Notes: generated from the letters alone by a model not told the origin. A DNA stretch of 64,000 nt from Marinobacter antarcticus (GCF_900142385.1 NZ_FRAQ01000003.1:214044-278043); one strand, 5' to 3'; positions 45,174-55,027 are shown, numbered from the stretch's first letter. Numbers and translations: made by a program.

Positions 45174-45905
45174 ATGAATCTTCCTCGTTTTCCTTACCCG
45201 GTGTGGTCGGCGGCTTTTCGCAAAGCCTGTGCCGGTCTGTTTCTTCTGTTTGCACTGCCTGTTTCGGCACAGACGCTGCAGCTGGTGACTGAGGAGTGGC
45301 CCGGGTTGATTAACGATACACCGCAAGGGCCTAGTGGTGTGCTCTGGGAAATATCAAGAGACGTGATCGAGAGCATGGGGTATGACTTAACACTGGAGTT
45401 TGTACCCTGGAAGCGGGCTCAGCGCCTGGTGCTCATGAATGAGCGTGACGGTATCATTGGCATAGGCCTTACCGCTAAACGAGAGACAATGTTTCGTTTT
45501 CCGGGGGAAGCTCTTTTGGTTAGCGAAACAGCTGTATACACAACACAGGAGCAGACCTTTGAGTATGAAGATCTGGACTCTCTGAAAGGTATGAGAGTCG
45601 GCGTCTCTCCCGGCTACACCTATTCATCCGAAATCAAGGCTGCAACCCATTTCAAGCAGGTAGATATGCCATCTATTGATTCGGGGTTGCAAATGCTATT
45701 GCTCGGGCGGATCGATGCGATGCTGGCAAACCGATACGTTGTCGGGATTCAGGCTGAACGATTGGGCGTTGCAGATCGCATCAAAGCTTCTGAGAAGCCA
45801 GTCAGTGGCGGCCCTGTTTATCTGGCCTTCAGCCCGGAAACGTCCGAAGAGTTTCTGGAGGCATTCTCCAGTGCCCTGGAGCGCTATAAAAACGCTGAAA
45901 ATTAA
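45174..45905 (+). CDS. Periplasmic solute-binding-like protein (family 3)
   Basis: 243 residues, signal peptide ending at PVSAQ (about 33). The fold is that of amino acid binding family 3: LVTEEWPGL, the hinge-type VPWKRAQRL, LKGMRVGVSPGYTY and MLANRYVVGIQAERL. No permease genes are near, so it may be a sensor or scavenger, not part of a full ABC transporter. It lies 10 bases before a methyltransferase gene. Confidence 0.85.
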   Translation: MNLPRFPYPVWSAAFRKACAGLFLLFALPVSAQTLQLVTEEWPGLINDTPQGPSGVLWEISRDVIESMGYDLTLEFVPWKRAQRLVLMNERDGIIGIGLTAKRETMFRFPGEALLVSETAVYTTQEQTFEYEDLDSLKGMRVGVSPGYTYSSEIKAATHFKQVDMPSIDSGLQMLLLGRIDAMLANRYVVGIQAERLGVADRIKASEKPVSGGPVYLAFSPETSEEFLEAFSSALERYKNAEN

Positions 45906-45915
45906 AGGTTCAGGA

Positions 45916-46611
45916 ATGCCGGTAGTAACAGAGATCAGCGTTTATGAAGGCGCCGCCTGCAATGTTTGCGAGCAGGGTGCGCTGGCCTGCTTTCGGGTAG
46001 TGAAGGGACGGGAATACCTGCGTTGCACGCACTGCGAGGCAACGATTATGGCGCAGGCAAGCTGGCTTGCTCCGGATGAGGAACGGGCGGTTTACGATCT
46101 TCATAATAATGATCCGGGCGACCCGGGTTATCGGGTTTTTCTTGAGAAGCTTGTCTTGCCCTTGCTTGACTGTATTCAGCCGGGCGCTCTGGGGCTGGAT
46201 TTCGGCTGTGGCCCCGGCCCGGCGCTCGCAGTAATGCTGAGTGAAGCGGGAATGGAGATGGTGCTTTACGATCCCTTTTTCTATCCGGCGCAGTCAGCGC
46301 TGAACCATCAGTATGATTTCATTACCTGTACAGAGGTGTTGGAGCATCTGCATCACCCGGCAGAGGTGTTCAGTCAACTGGATGATTTACTGAAGCCCGG
46401 AGGGTGGGTTGGCATAATGACGTGCTTTCAGACCTGCGATGACCTGTTTGACAATTGGCATTACCGGCGGGACCCCACACACGTTGTGTTCTATCGCGAG
46501 GTGACGCTGGCCCTTATTGCTAACCGCCTGGGCTGGACAATGTATGTGCCACGAAAGGATGTGGCGATTTTTTATAAGCCTGTAATCCCTCACCGCACTG
46601 ATAGCTCTTAG
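45916..46611 (+). CDS. Class I methyltransferase with N-terminal zinc-ribbon-like pairs
   Basis: 231 residues. The N-terminus has two cysteine pairs, CNVC near 14 and CTHC near 39, suggestive of a small zinc ribbon. The SAM motif LGLDFGCGPGPALAV is near 96, YDPFFYP follows, and ITCTEVLEHLHHP near 135 shows that this is a methyltransferase of the 23/11-type superfamily. Substrate unknown. ATG 45916 has CAGGA; open frame further upstream overlaps the binding protein. Probably co-transcribed with it. Confidence 0.85.
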   Translation: MPVVTEISVYEGAACNVCEQGALACFRVVKGREYLRCTHCEATIMAQASWLAPDEERAVYDLHNNDPGDPGYRVFLEKLVLPLLDCIQPGALGLDFGCGPGPALAVMLSEAGMEMVLYDPFFYPAQSALNHQYDFITCTEVLEHLHHPAEVFSQLDDLLKPGGWVGIMTCFQTCDDLFDNWHYRRDPTHVVFYREVTLALIANRLGWTMYVPRKDVAIFYKPVIPHRTDSS

Positions 46612-46665
46612 CTGGTATTGTTCTCAGTGAATGTGATCAAGGGCGGTGCAGTCATCAGGCTGAGT

Positions 46666-48111
46666 TCAGAATGTCGAAAGCCCGGTTGCTTCCATTAAGC
46701 GGTAACGCCAGTAGCGCAGCATCGAGTCGTCGGCCCAGTGTTCATAGGGAAGGCTCATAACAGGGTCGCTGCCGGGGCCAGACTGCCACTGCTGTTCAAA
46801 GAAACCAACCGCTTTTGTGGCCACTACAGAGTCTGATGGAACTGAAATCCAGACGTTGGTTTCCAGGTTAAGATCATCGAGATTGCGCCGTGTGAAGTTG
46901 GCTGAGCCCAACAACAGCTCGGCTTGGCTGTTCAGCTGGCGCAGGATTAACAACTTGCTGTGGCACTGCTCGCCGTTGGTGTTGCACCAACGCACAGGAA
47001 TGCCGGCTTTGTGAAGTTCCAGGGCAACCTGTCGGTTGGGTATGCCACTTTTCTGGTGGCCGAAGGCCTCGTTGTTGGCGTCGAGAAGCACGCGTATGTT
47101 CGCGCCGCGTTCATGAGCGTCGAGCAAGGCTGCAACAATCTCCCGGTGCGAGAGATAGAAAAACGCAAGATCCAGCCCGCTTCCGCTCTGCGCTTTTGCG
47201 ATCATCTGAAGTGCCGAATCCAGAATGGCCGATTCTGTTTTTACCGCAATCATACCGGCGGTATGCTGACCCGTTGTCTGACTGTTATTCGCCTCGCTGA
47301 TCAGCCTGTCTAGCCTCGGGTTAGACTGGCCAGACATGATCAGAACCGCTTGCTCGCTTTTCAGAACATCGGCGACCGCCGGGCCGGAAAAGCTGATGGC
47401 TGTATTGCTGTGCCGGCTGCTGCCATCGTGAGGGTTCGCGGAGGTTACAAGTGCGCGCAGTTTTTCCCCTTCATCTGCCACCAGAATTTTACGATGGTTT
47501 GCCTTGAAGTTGGGTAGCGCAAGGTAGCTGCGTATGGTGACAGGTTGCGATCCCAGAGCGTTCGGCAACCAGCCGCCCTCGGGATTATTGCCGAGCCACT
47601 GACAGCAGAGCCGCCAGATTGCCGACCAGGCCGGGTTGCTGTCACGAAGTGGCAGCAAGTTGCTCTCTGTTACTGAAATTCCTGCTTGGCGGAGCGCCTG
47701 AAACCAGGGCGAAACCGAGCCTCCATAGAAAGTGTTCAACGGATCAGAGATAACAACAATCTCCAGCCCAGGCTGCTCAGCTTTTCGATTAATCAGTGCC
47801 TCGGTAAGCTGTTCCGAGAGATGTCGGTGCTCCACGCCTTCAGGGCGGCTGCTGTTGAAGAGGAACATGTCGACAAGAACGAAGGATCTGGCCTGGCTGA
47901 TGAGACGCAGTATTTCGTCGAAGATTTCATGGTCGCGGGTTTCTGATCCATCGTTATGATGATAGGTCGCATCCACCAGCAATGCCGCGTCGTTCAGGGG
48001 GAGTGCGTCACCGCTGTGGCTGATGCCAGGAGGCAGAGGTTTGTAGGTATGGTAAAAGCCTACGCTGACCAGAGTCAGAACAATGAGTGCAAGCAATAAC
48101 TTCAGAGTCAT
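46666..48111 (-). CDS. Phospholipase D-family protein, membrane-anchored
   Basis: 481 residues with an N-terminal anchor (about 2-20). Two HKD regions: HRKILVAD (near 238) is complete, followed by TSANPHDGS; the second, HSKLLILR (near 397) followed by GSANF, has Arg where the motif usually has Asp. The His and Lys of both are intact, so phosphodiesterase or transphosphatidylase activity is plausible. May be related to cardiolipin synthases of the ClsC group; substrate not clear. The GATase gene lies upstream 19 bases away. Confidence 0.85.
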   Translation of the reverse strand: MTLKLLLALIVLTLVSVGFYHTYKPLPPGISHSGDALPLNDAALLVDATYHHNDGSETRDHEIFDEILRLISQARSFVLVDMFLFNSSRPEGVEHRHLSEQLTEALINRKAEQPGLEIVVISDPLNTFYGGSVSPWFQALRQAGISVTESNLLPLRDSNPAWSAIWRLCCQWLGNNPEGGWLPNALGSQPVTIRSYLALPNFKANHRKILVADEGEKLRALVTSANPHDGSSRHSNTAISFSGPAVADVLKSEQAVLIMSGQSNPRLDRLISEANNSQTTGQHTAGMIAVKTESAILDSALQMIAKAQSGSGLDLAFFYLSHREIVAALLDAHERGANIRVLLDANNEAFGHQKSGIPNRQVALELHKAGIPVRWCNTNGEQCHSKLLILRQLNSQAELLLGSANFTRRNLDDLNLETNVWISVPSDSVVATKAVGFFEQQWQSGPGSDPVMSLPYEHWADDSMLRYWRYRLMEATGLSTF

Positions 48112-48129
48112 AAGCGGCCCAGTACCGTT

Positions 48130-48864
48130 TCAGCCCTTTTTGTTTTCTGTTACCAGAGCCGAAAAGCGCTCAAGCAACCTGGATGCTTCAGGAGTATCGG
48201 TAACCGAGTCCATCATTGTTTGCGAGTCAAACCCTTCGCGTTCCAGATCCGGTGCCTGCACGCCCAGGTAGGCTCTCATGATGGCTTCAGAGAACTCGGG
48301 ATGGAATTGCACGCCCCAAGCGCACTTGCCTACTCTGAATGCCTGGTGTGGTTCAAATTCGTTGCGGCCAAGCAGAACAGCGTCCAAGGGCAGGCGTAAT
48401 ACGGACTGCCTGTGGGTGAGCTGTGCGCTGAAGCTGCCTGGCATGCCGCAGAGTAGTGGGTCATTCTGGGCATTGGCCAGCAGTTCGACGCGCCTTGTTC
48501 CACTCTCCCGGCCGCCCGGGTGATAGCCGACCTCGCCGCCCAGTGCGTGTGCCAGAAGCTGGTGTCCGTAGCACACGCCGAGTAATGGAACGGCCTTTTC
48601 CACAGCCTGTGCCAGCCATGCTGCTGCCTTTTCGCTCCAGGGCTCGCGATCACTGACCATGGCGGCGGAGCCTGTCATGACAATTCCGTCCCAGTCTGCC
48701 GGGTCTCCGGGCAACTCTCCGGCTGCCGTATTGAGCACAGTAATGTCGAGCCCGGGTGACAGCCCACGCACGAACCATTCATCGAAATCACCGAACTGCT
48801 CTTTGATGTCCGGGTAGGTGCTGCCTGTTTTAAGGATCACCACTTTTGGGCTCGGCTGGCTCAC
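48130..48864 (-). CDS. Class I glutamine amidotransferase-like protein
   Basis: 244 residues. The nucleophile is in GVCYGHQLL (near 95-103), and the His-x-Glu end of the triad is in VQFHPEFSE (near 187). Stand-alone GATases of this type include gamma-glutamyl-peptide hydrolases (PuuD-like, GAT1) and GMP synthase-like proteins; the acceptor is not known. The start is GTG 48864, overlapping the stop of the YeeN gene (GTGA), so it is tightly coupled. Confidence 0.87.
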   Translation of the reverse strand: MSQPSPKVVILKTGSTYPDIKEQFGDFDEWFVRGLSPGLDITVLNTAAGELPGDPADWDGIVMTGSAAMVSDREPWSEKAAAWLAQAVEKAVPLLGVCYGHQLLAHALGGEVGYHPGGRESGTRRVELLANAQNDPLLCGMPGSFSAQLTHRQSVLRLPLDAVLLGRNEFEPHQAFRVGKCAWGVQFHPEFSEAIMRAYLGVQAPDLEREGFDSQTMMDSVTDTPEASRLLERFSALVTENKKG

Positions 48865-49586
48865 TGCTCTGGCAGTTCCGCGTTGTGGAAGATGTTCTGC
48901 ACATCGTCCAGCTCGTTCAGCATGTCGCAAAACTTCTCGAACATCGGAATGTCATCGCCTTCCACAGGGGTTGTGGTTTTTGGCAGGAACTGGATGTCGT
49001 CGACATCGAAGTCAATGTCGGCAAAAGCGTCTGTCAGTGCCTTATGGGCTTTGGCATATTCCGTGTTTGGCGTAAACACCGTTATCTGGCCGCCTTCGCT
49101 CTCGATATCGGTAACGTCAACGTCGGCCTCCATCAGGGCTTCAAGTACGGCTTCGTCGTCTTCACCCTTGAACACAAAAATAGCGCTGTGATCAAACATG
49201 TGTGCAACGGTGCCCGGTGTGCCAATCTTGCTTTTGGTTTTGGTGAAGGCCTGGCGAACATCGCCGAAGGTGCGGTTGGGGTTGTCGGTAAGGCAGTCCA
49301 CGATCACCATGCAGTTGCCCGGACCATAGCCTTCGTAACGGGCGGCCGAGTAGTCTTCGCCGGCGCCACCGCGGGCTTTTTCTATGGCTTTTTCAATAAC
49401 GTGAGTGGGCACCTGATCTTTTTTAGCGCGCTCAATCAGACCGCGCAGTGACAGGTTGCCATCCGGGTCTGTTCCGCCGGACTTGGCGCTCATATAGATT
49501 TCGCGCCCGTACTTGCTGTAGACCTTGGTTTTGGCCTCCGCTGTCTTGGCCATGGATTGTTTGCGGTTCTGGTAGGCTCTGCCCAT
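48861..49586 (-). CDS. YebC/PmpR-family protein, YeeN subgroup
   Basis: 241 residues. Landmarks are MGRAYQNRK at the start, [29 protein letters not shown] and [23 protein letters not shown]. The IYxxAKxGxxDPxxN form, in place of the RGKxxTKLxREI form of YebC, places it near E. coli YeeN. The family were first seen as transcription regulators and more recently as ribosome-associated translation factors; the role of the YeeN group is open. First gene of a two-gene operon with the GATase. Confidence 0.88.
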   Translation of the reverse strand: MGRAYQNRKQSMAKTAEAKTKVYSKYGREIYMSAKSGGTDPDGNLSLRGLIERAKKDQVPTHVIEKAIEKARGGAGEDYSAARYEGYGPGNCMVIVDCLTDNPNRTFGDVRQAFTKTKSKIGTPGTVAHMFDHSAIFVFKGEDDEAVLEALMEADVDVTDIESEGGQITVFTPNTEYAKAHKALTDAFADIDFDVDDIQFLPKTTTPVEGDDIPMFEKFCDMLNELDDVQNIFHNAELPEQ

Positions 49587-49681
49587 TTTTGCGCTGCCTC
49601 ATGATTGCGGGAGAAAAGGCCGGATTTTACGCAAGAATAGCGGTTTGGGACAGGCCTATTTGACGGGCTGCCCCTCGGCGT

Positions 49682-50482
49682 TCAGATGTAATCGACCGGA
49701 ACGCGGTAATTGTCTTGAGCCATCAGGTCGATACCACACTCTATATTGCTGACCCAGTTCAGAAACCGATCTACCATCGCCGGGCCTTCGAAGCGCTTTC
49801 CGTGCTGCGGCACAATCATCTGAACATCCATATCCCGGATCATGTTGGCCCACAGCCGGCATACCTTGTTTGACGCAATGTAGCGTCGGTGGAAACCCAT
49901 CATATTAGGGATGTGCCGGTCAAAATCCTTTACTGGCAGGTGGTCGTCTTCAGCGCCCATGGACGCGCCGAGATCCCCGGAGAACAGGATTTTTGATGCC
50001 GGATCGTAGAACTGCAGGTTGCCTACTGAGTGCATGAAGTGAGCAGGCAGGCACTGGAGATAGGAGTCCCCGAACCTTACATTGGCGCCTGCATCCGGAA
50101 TGCTGATAATACGGTCGTAGACGCTGCCGCTGAGCTGGTTGGTGACATAGCTGGACACCAGATGAGGGAGAAACCTGGCCCACAGCTTTGATGTTACGAT
50201 TTTCGCACTGGTATGCACGATCCATCGGTCAATGGCGCCGATGATGTCAGGGTCCTGGTGCGACGCAAATACAAACTCCATATCCCGGATATTCATGTAT
50301 TTGGAGGCAGCCACAGCAAGTGGAGTGTAGGTAAGGTCGCCGCCCGGATCGATCAGCGCTTCGTGCTTACCGTCAACGACGAGAAACTGGTTGGACTGGA
50401 CACCCTCGCCGGTGACCAGGGAATCGAACATCAGGCATTTATGATGCCCGTTATCAAACAGGACAATTGGCTCGTTTGCCAT
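49682..50482 (-). CDS. Diiron metallo-beta-lactamase-fold protein (ODP/flavodiiron-like)
   Basis: 266 residues. Metal ligands match the diiron oxygen-binding (ODP) branch: ASHQDPDIIG (near 75), PAHFMHSVGN (near 150), FSGDLGAS (near 170) and PQHGKRF (near 226). There is no flavodoxin domain, so it is not a complete flavodiiron NO/O2 reductase. ODP proteins have been described as oxygen sensors for chemotaxis in spirochaetes and as enzymes elsewhere; the role here is unknown. Transcribed alone. Confidence 0.85.
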   Translation of the reverse strand: MANEPIVLFDNGHHKCLMFDSLVTGEGVQSNQFLVVDGKHEALIDPGGDLTYTPLAVAASKYMNIRDMEFVFASHQDPDIIGAIDRWIVHTSAKIVTSKLWARFLPHLVSSYVTNQLSGSVYDRIISIPDAGANVRFGDSYLQCLPAHFMHSVGNLQFYDPASKILFSGDLGASMGAEDDHLPVKDFDRHIPNMMGFHRRYIASNKVCRLWANMIRDMDVQMIVPQHGKRFEGPAMVDRFLNWVSNIECGIDLMAQDNYRVPVDYI

Positions 50483-50629
50483 TTAAATCTCCGCAGGATG
50501 AGGGCCGGCTGGGGTGGCCGGATATTGCAAGTTGCGCGGAGATTACAAAATTGATGGATAACAGCAATTGCCTCAGGTCAATTATCTGATATCCATAAAG
50601 TAATGTTTTGTTTCGCCCGGCAGCCCGGG

Positions 50630-51058
50630 TTATGCCAGCTTTGGTACCTGCCCGATGCCACGGCGAATGGCCTTCTCCAGGCCGGCGCTGAGCAGTTTGC
50701 CGGTAAACGGCACAATATCGTCAAATGAAATGCGGTAGCGCACGCGGGTGTGCCCCTCAGGAGTATCCTCAAAGCGAATGCGGCCCCGGTGATTTCTGAT
50801 CGGGCTCAAGCTGGTGATGGTGTACTCGATCAGCAAGTCTGGCTCGAAGCTGGTTATGGTTTCTTCCAGCCCGATGGGGCCGATGCCAAGCCTGCGTACC
50901 GAGCCGAGACCATTGGGGTCAGCCTGATTGCTGTCCTTTATCCGCTTAACGGGCGCCCCGAGGAGTTTTCCGAAGCTTCGATGGTCGGCAAACAGAGCAA
51001 AAACTTTGTTGCGAGGTACGTCGAAAGTTTCGTCAATCTCAAAGTGATATGTAGCCAT
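50630..51058 (-). CDS. SRPBCC (START-like) family protein
   Basis: 142 residues fitting the polyketide cyclase/SRPBCC fold: EIDETFDVPRNKVFALFADHRSF at the start, GPIGLEETITSFEP and a C-terminal helix. These proteins hold a hydrophobic ligand in a barrel-helix pocket; ligand unknown. It is transcribed towards the diiron protein gene, with a gap of 147 bases that holds a short GC-rich inverted repeat but no clear terminator. Confidence 0.83.
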   Translation of the reverse strand: MATYHFEIDETFDVPRNKVFALFADHRSFGKLLGAPVKRIKDSNQADPNGLGSVRRLGIGPIGLEETITSFEPDLLIEYTITSLSPIRNHRGRIRFEDTPEGHTRVRYRISFDDIVPFTGKLLSAGLEKAIRRGIGQVPKLA

Positions 51059-51172
51059 CAGGATGCTCTTGTTGTTGTCTTTCCCGTCAAGACTAACGGT
51101 TTAGTCTTTACAACAAAAGTCGCAGTTAGCGGCAGGTTAACGACTGGCCCGTTGTACCAGGCCAGTGCCGGG

Positions 51173-52048
51173 CTAGTGCCTTGGAGTATGCCGGTAGTCC
51201 CTCGGTGCCTGTCCCATCACTTTTTTGAACAGTCGGGAGAAATAATAGGCGTCGTCATAGCCAAGGCGATGGCTTATTTCTGTAAAGCTCAGGCTCGTAG
51301 CATCCAGCATCTGACAGGCTCTTTCTATTTTCAGATGAAGGAAGTGCTGGATGGGAGAGGTGCCGGTCTGTTCTCTATAGCGGGTAGCAAAGTGGGCAGG
51401 GGAAAGCCCGGCAAGATCAGCAAGCTGTTCCAGAGTAATGCGCTCATCGAGGTGTTCACGCATATAGTTGTTGATCGTGTCCAGTTCGGCCTGCCGTTCG
51501 TGACTGGTTTCATCGACGCTGATCGGAACGGCTGCCAGCAGTTGTCGCAGGCGATTGGCAGCGTGAATCAGGCCGCGGGCGCGGAAGCCGGTCTGGCGCA
51601 CGGAAAGCAGGCCATTAAAGTCTACCAGTAGCCTGGGTTGCCGTCCCAGATGGCGGATCGGCGTGGAATCATCGAAACCCATGTAATTGCGAAATTCGTC
51701 CGCCAACGGCCCGGTGTAATGCACCCAGTGAATAGTCCAGGGGTTCTCCGGGTCAGCCGTGTAACGGTGGCTGGCGCCCGCCGGTAACAACAAGAGATCC
51801 CCCGCTTCCATTGTGTGAGGTTCGCCATTCACATTCAGAAAGGCCCTTCCCTCGGTGCAGTAAATCAAAAGATTGTCGCGATGGTGTTCCCGGTGCATAT
51901 GATGGCCGGTCGCCCGGCGGTAATGGCCGAAAGCCAGCGGGTAAAGGTCGCGGGTAAGGGGGTGCTCAGACAAAAGCCTGATGATTGGGGCTGGTACCAC
52001 GTAACGAATGCTGTTCTTGGGCACTGGCCACTGGGAGGTCTGTGTCAT
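51173..52048 (-). CDS. AraC-family regulator, MmsR-like
   Basis: 291 residues. Cupin-type sensor domain at about 40-140 (LNVNGEPHTMEAGDLLLLPAGASHRY) and a C-terminal AraC pair of helix-turn-helices (LEQLADLAGLSPAHFATRYRE, EISHRLGYDDAYYFSRLFKK). It is divergent from mmsA and the valine operon, as mmsR is in Pseudomonas aeruginosa. Two 22-bp-spaced direct repeats lie between them (52147-52185). Activation by a valine breakdown product such as 3-hydroxyisobutyrate is inferred. Confidence 0.9.
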   Translation of the reverse strand: MTQTSQWPVPKNSIRYVVPAPIIRLLSEHPLTRDLYPLAFGHYRRATGHHMHREHHRDNLLIYCTEGRAFLNVNGEPHTMEAGDLLLLPAGASHRYTADPENPWTIHWVHYTGPLADEFRNYMGFDDSTPIRHLGRQPRLLVDFNGLLSVRQTGFRARGLIHAANRLRQLLAAVPISVDETSHERQAELDTINNYMREHLDERITLEQLADLAGLSPAHFATRYREQTGTSPIQHFLHLKIERACQMLDATSLSFTEISHRLGYDDAYYFSRLFKKVMGQAPRDYRHTPRH

Positions 52049-52146
52049 GTTTTCCGAGGCCGTAGATTTTTGTCGATCGAAAGATAGTCCATCAAGTGCG
52101 AAATTTAGTCAATCTTCAAGTGCCGGTGCGCGTGCTATGGTCTTAC

Positions 52147-52185
52147 CATACATTGCTAAAGCCCTTGGCATACATTTTTAAAGCC
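52147..52185. promoter_or_regulatory. AraC-type tandem operator upstream of mmsA
   Basis: Direct repeats CATACATTGCTAAAGCC (52147-52163) and CATACATTTTTAAAGCC (52169-52185) agree at 15 of 17 positions with a period of 22 bases, two helical turns. AraC-type activators bind such tandem sites. The second copy ends 48 bases before the mmsA start, so it lies close to where the -35 region should be. Confidence 0.75.
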
Positions 52186-52233
52186 ACGGAGTTTTGGCCC
52201 GCCTCTCGCACAACAACAAACAGGGATATCGAG

Positions 52234-53724
52234 ATGAAAAACGTTCCACTGTACATAGCAGGTGAATTCGTTCAGAGCCAGACCAGCGAATGGATTGATG
52301 TTACCAATCCTGCTACCAACGAAGTGATTGCTCGCGCGCCAGCAACTACGGACGCTGAGATGCGAAAAGCCATTGATACCGCCGGTGAGGTTTTCAAAAC
52401 CTGGAAAGAAGTCCCGGTTTCTGAGCGTGCGCGCGTGATGCTGCGTTATCAGGCGCTGCTGAAAGAGCACCACGACGACATTGCTGAAATCCTGTCCCAG
52501 GAAACCGGCAAAACGTTTGACGATGCCAAAGGTGACGTGTGGCGTGGTATTGAGGTTGTTGAGCATGCGGCCAACGTAGCTTCTATGATGATGGGTGAAA
52601 CCGTTGAGAACGTAGCGCGGGAGGTGGATACCCACTCCTGGATTCAGCCGTTGGGTGTGTGTACCGGTATTACGCCGTTCAACTTCCCCGCTATGATTCC
52701 GCTTTGGATGTTCCCCATGGCGATTGCCTGCGGTAACACGTTTATTCTCAAGCCGTCCGAGCAGGATCCACTCACCCCAATGTATCTTGCCGAACTGTTT
52801 GGGAAAGCCGGCGCCCCCAAAGGTGTGTTGCAGGTAGTGCACGGTGGCAAGGCACAGGTCGATGTGCTGCTCACCGATCCTGCCATCAAGGCTGTGTCCT
52901 TCGTAGGCTCCGTGCCGGTTGGCCGTTATATCTACGAGACCGGTACCCGCAATATGAAGCGTGTTCAGAGCTTTGCCGGTGCCAAAAACCACATGGTTAT
53001 CTTGCCGGATGCCGATAAGCAGCAGGTAATCAATGCGCTTGTAGGTGCGTCTGTAGGTGCCGCTGGCCAGCGTTGCATGGCGATTTCCGTCGCTGTGTTT
53101 GTAGGTGAGGCCCAGGCCTGGATTCCGGAATTGAAAGAAGCCATGGCGAAAGTTCGCCCGGGTGCCTGGAACGATTCCGGCGCCAGCTATGGCCCGGTGA
53201 TCTCGCCCAAAGCCAAGGCCCGTGTTGAATCCCTTATTGCCACCGGCGAAGCCCAGGGCGCTAATCTGCTTCTGGACGGCCGCGGTTGCACGGTTGAAGG
53301 ACTGCCTGATGGGAATTGGGTTGGCCCGACTTTGTTCTCGGGTGTGACCACCGAGATGGACATCTACAACGAAGAAATCTTTGGCCCTGTGCTGACCTGT
53401 ATGGAAGAGGACAGTCTTGCTGACGCCATCGCGCTGATCAACAAGAGCCCTTATGGCAACGGTGTCTCGATCTTTACCAGCTCCGGCGGTGCTGCCCGTC
53501 GCTTCCAGCATGAGATCGACGTAGGTCAGGTTGGGGTGAATATTCCCATTCCTGTACCCCTGCCATTCTTCTCATTCACCGGCTGGAAGGGTTCCTTCTA
53601 CGGTGATCAGCACGCTTACGGTAAACAGGCGGTGCGTTTTTATACTGAGACCAAAACGGTTACTTCACGCTGGTTCTCCAGTGAGGCGACTGCGGAAGCA
53701 AACTTCTCTATCCAGTTGCGTTAA
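52234..53724 (+). CDS. mmsA: Methylmalonate-semialdehyde dehydrogenase (CoA-acylating)
   Basis: Last step of valine degradation: oxidises methylmalonate semialdehyde, with CoA, to propionyl-CoA. 496 residues of the aldehyde dehydrogenase fold: [17 protein letters not shown] (near 150), SVPVGRYIY and catalytic Cys in [11 protein letters not shown] (near 284), the form found in MmsA. The start ATG 52234 is chosen for the conserved [13 protein letters not shown]; the open frame back to 52096 covers the operator. A terminator-like hairpin follows, so downstream genes may use another promoter. Confidence 0.95.
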   Translation: MKNVPLYIAGEFVQSQTSEWIDVTNPATNEVIARAPATTDAEMRKAIDTAGEVFKTWKEVPVSERARVMLRYQALLKEHHDDIAEILSQETGKTFDDAKGDVWRGIEVVEHAANVASMMMGETVENVAREVDTHSWIQPLGVCTGITPFNFPAMIPLWMFPMAIACGNTFILKPSEQDPLTPMYLAELFGKAGAPKGVLQVVHGGKAQVDVLLTDPAIKAVSFVGSVPVGRYIYETGTRNMKRVQSFAGAKNHMVILPDADKQQVINALVGASVGAAGQRCMAISVAVFVGEAQAWIPELKEAMAKVRPGAWNDSGASYGPVISPKAKARVESLIATGEAQGANLLLDGRGCTVEGLPDGNWVGPTLFSGVTTEMDIYNEEIFGPVLTCMEEDSLADAIALINKSPYGNGVSIFTSSGGAARRFQHEIDVGQVGVNIPIPVPLPFFSFTGWKGSFYGDQHAYGKQAVRFYTETKTVTSRWFSSEATAEANFSIQLR

Positions 53725-53747
53725 TTGCGTTGACGGTGGGTACATTT

Positions 53748-53775
53748 GGGCCGGAACCTGTTTCCGGCCCCTTTT
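53748..53775 (+). terminator. Intrinsic terminator after mmsA
   Basis: GGGCCGGAA (53748-53756), five-base loop, TTCCGGCCC (53762-53770), then CTTTTT. It would cut or reduce transcription between mmsA and the acyl-CoA dehydrogenase gene; the remaining 58 bases before that gene may contain its own promoter. Confidence 0.8.
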
Positions 53776-53833
53776 TAAACCTGCGTGACCCAAGACTCTT
53801 TGAGCTGGAGCGTAACTGTTCTGGAGAGAAACG

Positions 53834-55000
53834 ATGGACTTTAACCTCACTGAAGACCAATTGGCGTTTCGTGAAGCTGCCCGTGCCTTTGCTGAGAAAT
53901 CCATGGAGCCCCATGCGGCAAAGTGGGATAACGAGCATATTTTTCCGGTAGATGTTTTGAAAGAAGCTGGCGAAATGGGCTTTATGGGGATCTATACCCC
54001 GGAAGCACTCGGAGGCATGGGGCTTTCTCGGCTGGACACATCTGTGATTGTGGAAGAGCTGGCAGCGGCCTGCCCCTCAACGGCGGCGTTTATAACCATT
54101 CACAATATGGCAACCTGGATGGTCGCGAGCTTTGCGCCCGATGACCTCAAACAGGAAGTTGTGCCCAAGCTGGCCAGTGGTGAATGGCTTGCCTCTTACT
54201 GTCTGACGGAACCCGGCGCGGGTTCGGATGCTGCCAGTCTGAGAACCAAAGCGGTTCTTGATGGCGACAGCTATGTCATCAACGGCAGCAAGGTCTTTAT
54301 CTCCGGTGCCGGTGATACCGATATCCTCGTGCTGATGGCGCGCACGGGTGCGGCGGACTCCGGCTCTAAAGGTATTTCCACGTTCGTGATTCCTGCGGAT
54401 GCCGAAGGCATCTCCTACGGCAAGAACGAAGAGAAAATGGGCTGGCACAGCCAACCTACTCGTACGATTAACCTTGAGAATGTCCGTGTTCCCATAACCA
54501 GCCGGGTGGGCGAAGAAGGTGACGGCTTTGCCATTGCCATGAAAGGCCTTGATGGCGGTCGTCTCAATATTGCCACATGTTCTCTGGGCGGAGCACAAGC
54601 CGCGTTGTTGAGAGCTCGCAATTATATGCACGAGCGTGAACAATTCGGTAAACCGCTAGCTGCTTTTCAGGCCTTGCAATTCAAGCTGGCGGATATGGCG
54701 ACCAATCTGGTGGCGGCCCGGCAGATGGTTCGTCTTGGAGCTTTCAAGCTGGATAGTGGTGACACAGAAGCCACACTGCACTGCGCCATGGCCAAACGCT
54801 TCGCAACCGATGCCTGTTTTGATGTGGTGAATGACGCCCTGCAGCTGCACGGTGGCTATGGTTATATCCGGGAATATCCTCTGGAGCGCTATTTGCGCGA
54901 TCTGCGCGTGCACCAGATTCTGGAAGGTACCAACGAAATCATGCGCCTGATTATTGCCCGTCGCATGCTGGATAACGGTGTGGCCGAGGCCATTCAATAA
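53834..55000 (+). CDS. Isobutyryl-CoA dehydrogenase-type acyl-CoA dehydrogenase
   Basis: 388 residues, 2-methyl-branched acyl-CoA dehydrogenase. The FAD loop is YCLTEPGAGSDAASL, the substrate-linked EKMGWHSQPTR follows, and the catalytic Glu is in HQILEGTNEIMR (near 372), so it is the canonical type. It resembles human ACAD8, and its place in the valine operon supports isobutyryl-CoA as substrate. The ribosome site is GAGAGAAACG. Confidence 0.92.
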   Translation: MDFNLTEDQLAFREAARAFAEKSMEPHAAKWDNEHIFPVDVLKEAGEMGFMGIYTPEALGGMGLSRLDTSVIVEELAAACPSTAAFITIHNMATWMVASFAPDDLKQEVVPKLASGEWLASYCLTEPGAGSDAASLRTKAVLDGDSYVINGSKVFISGAGDTDILVLMARTGAADSGSKGISTFVIPADAEGISYGKNEEKMGWHSQPTRTINLENVRVPITSRVGEEGDGFAIAMKGLDGGRLNIATCSLGGAQAALLRARNYMHEREQFGKPLAAFQALQFKLADMATNLVAARQMVRLGAFKLDSGDTEATLHCAMAKRFATDACFDVVNDALQLHGGYGYIREYPLERYLRDLRVHQILEGTNEIMRLIIARRMLDNGVAEAIQ

Positions 55001-55027
55001 TCCGCAAAAAATTACAGGAGAAAGATG

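Noticed and set aside
50570..50640. GC-rich inverted repeat (CCCGG/CCGGG) behind the SRPBCC gene as terminator
   Set aside because: Stem is only five pairs and no T-run follows on the minus strand.
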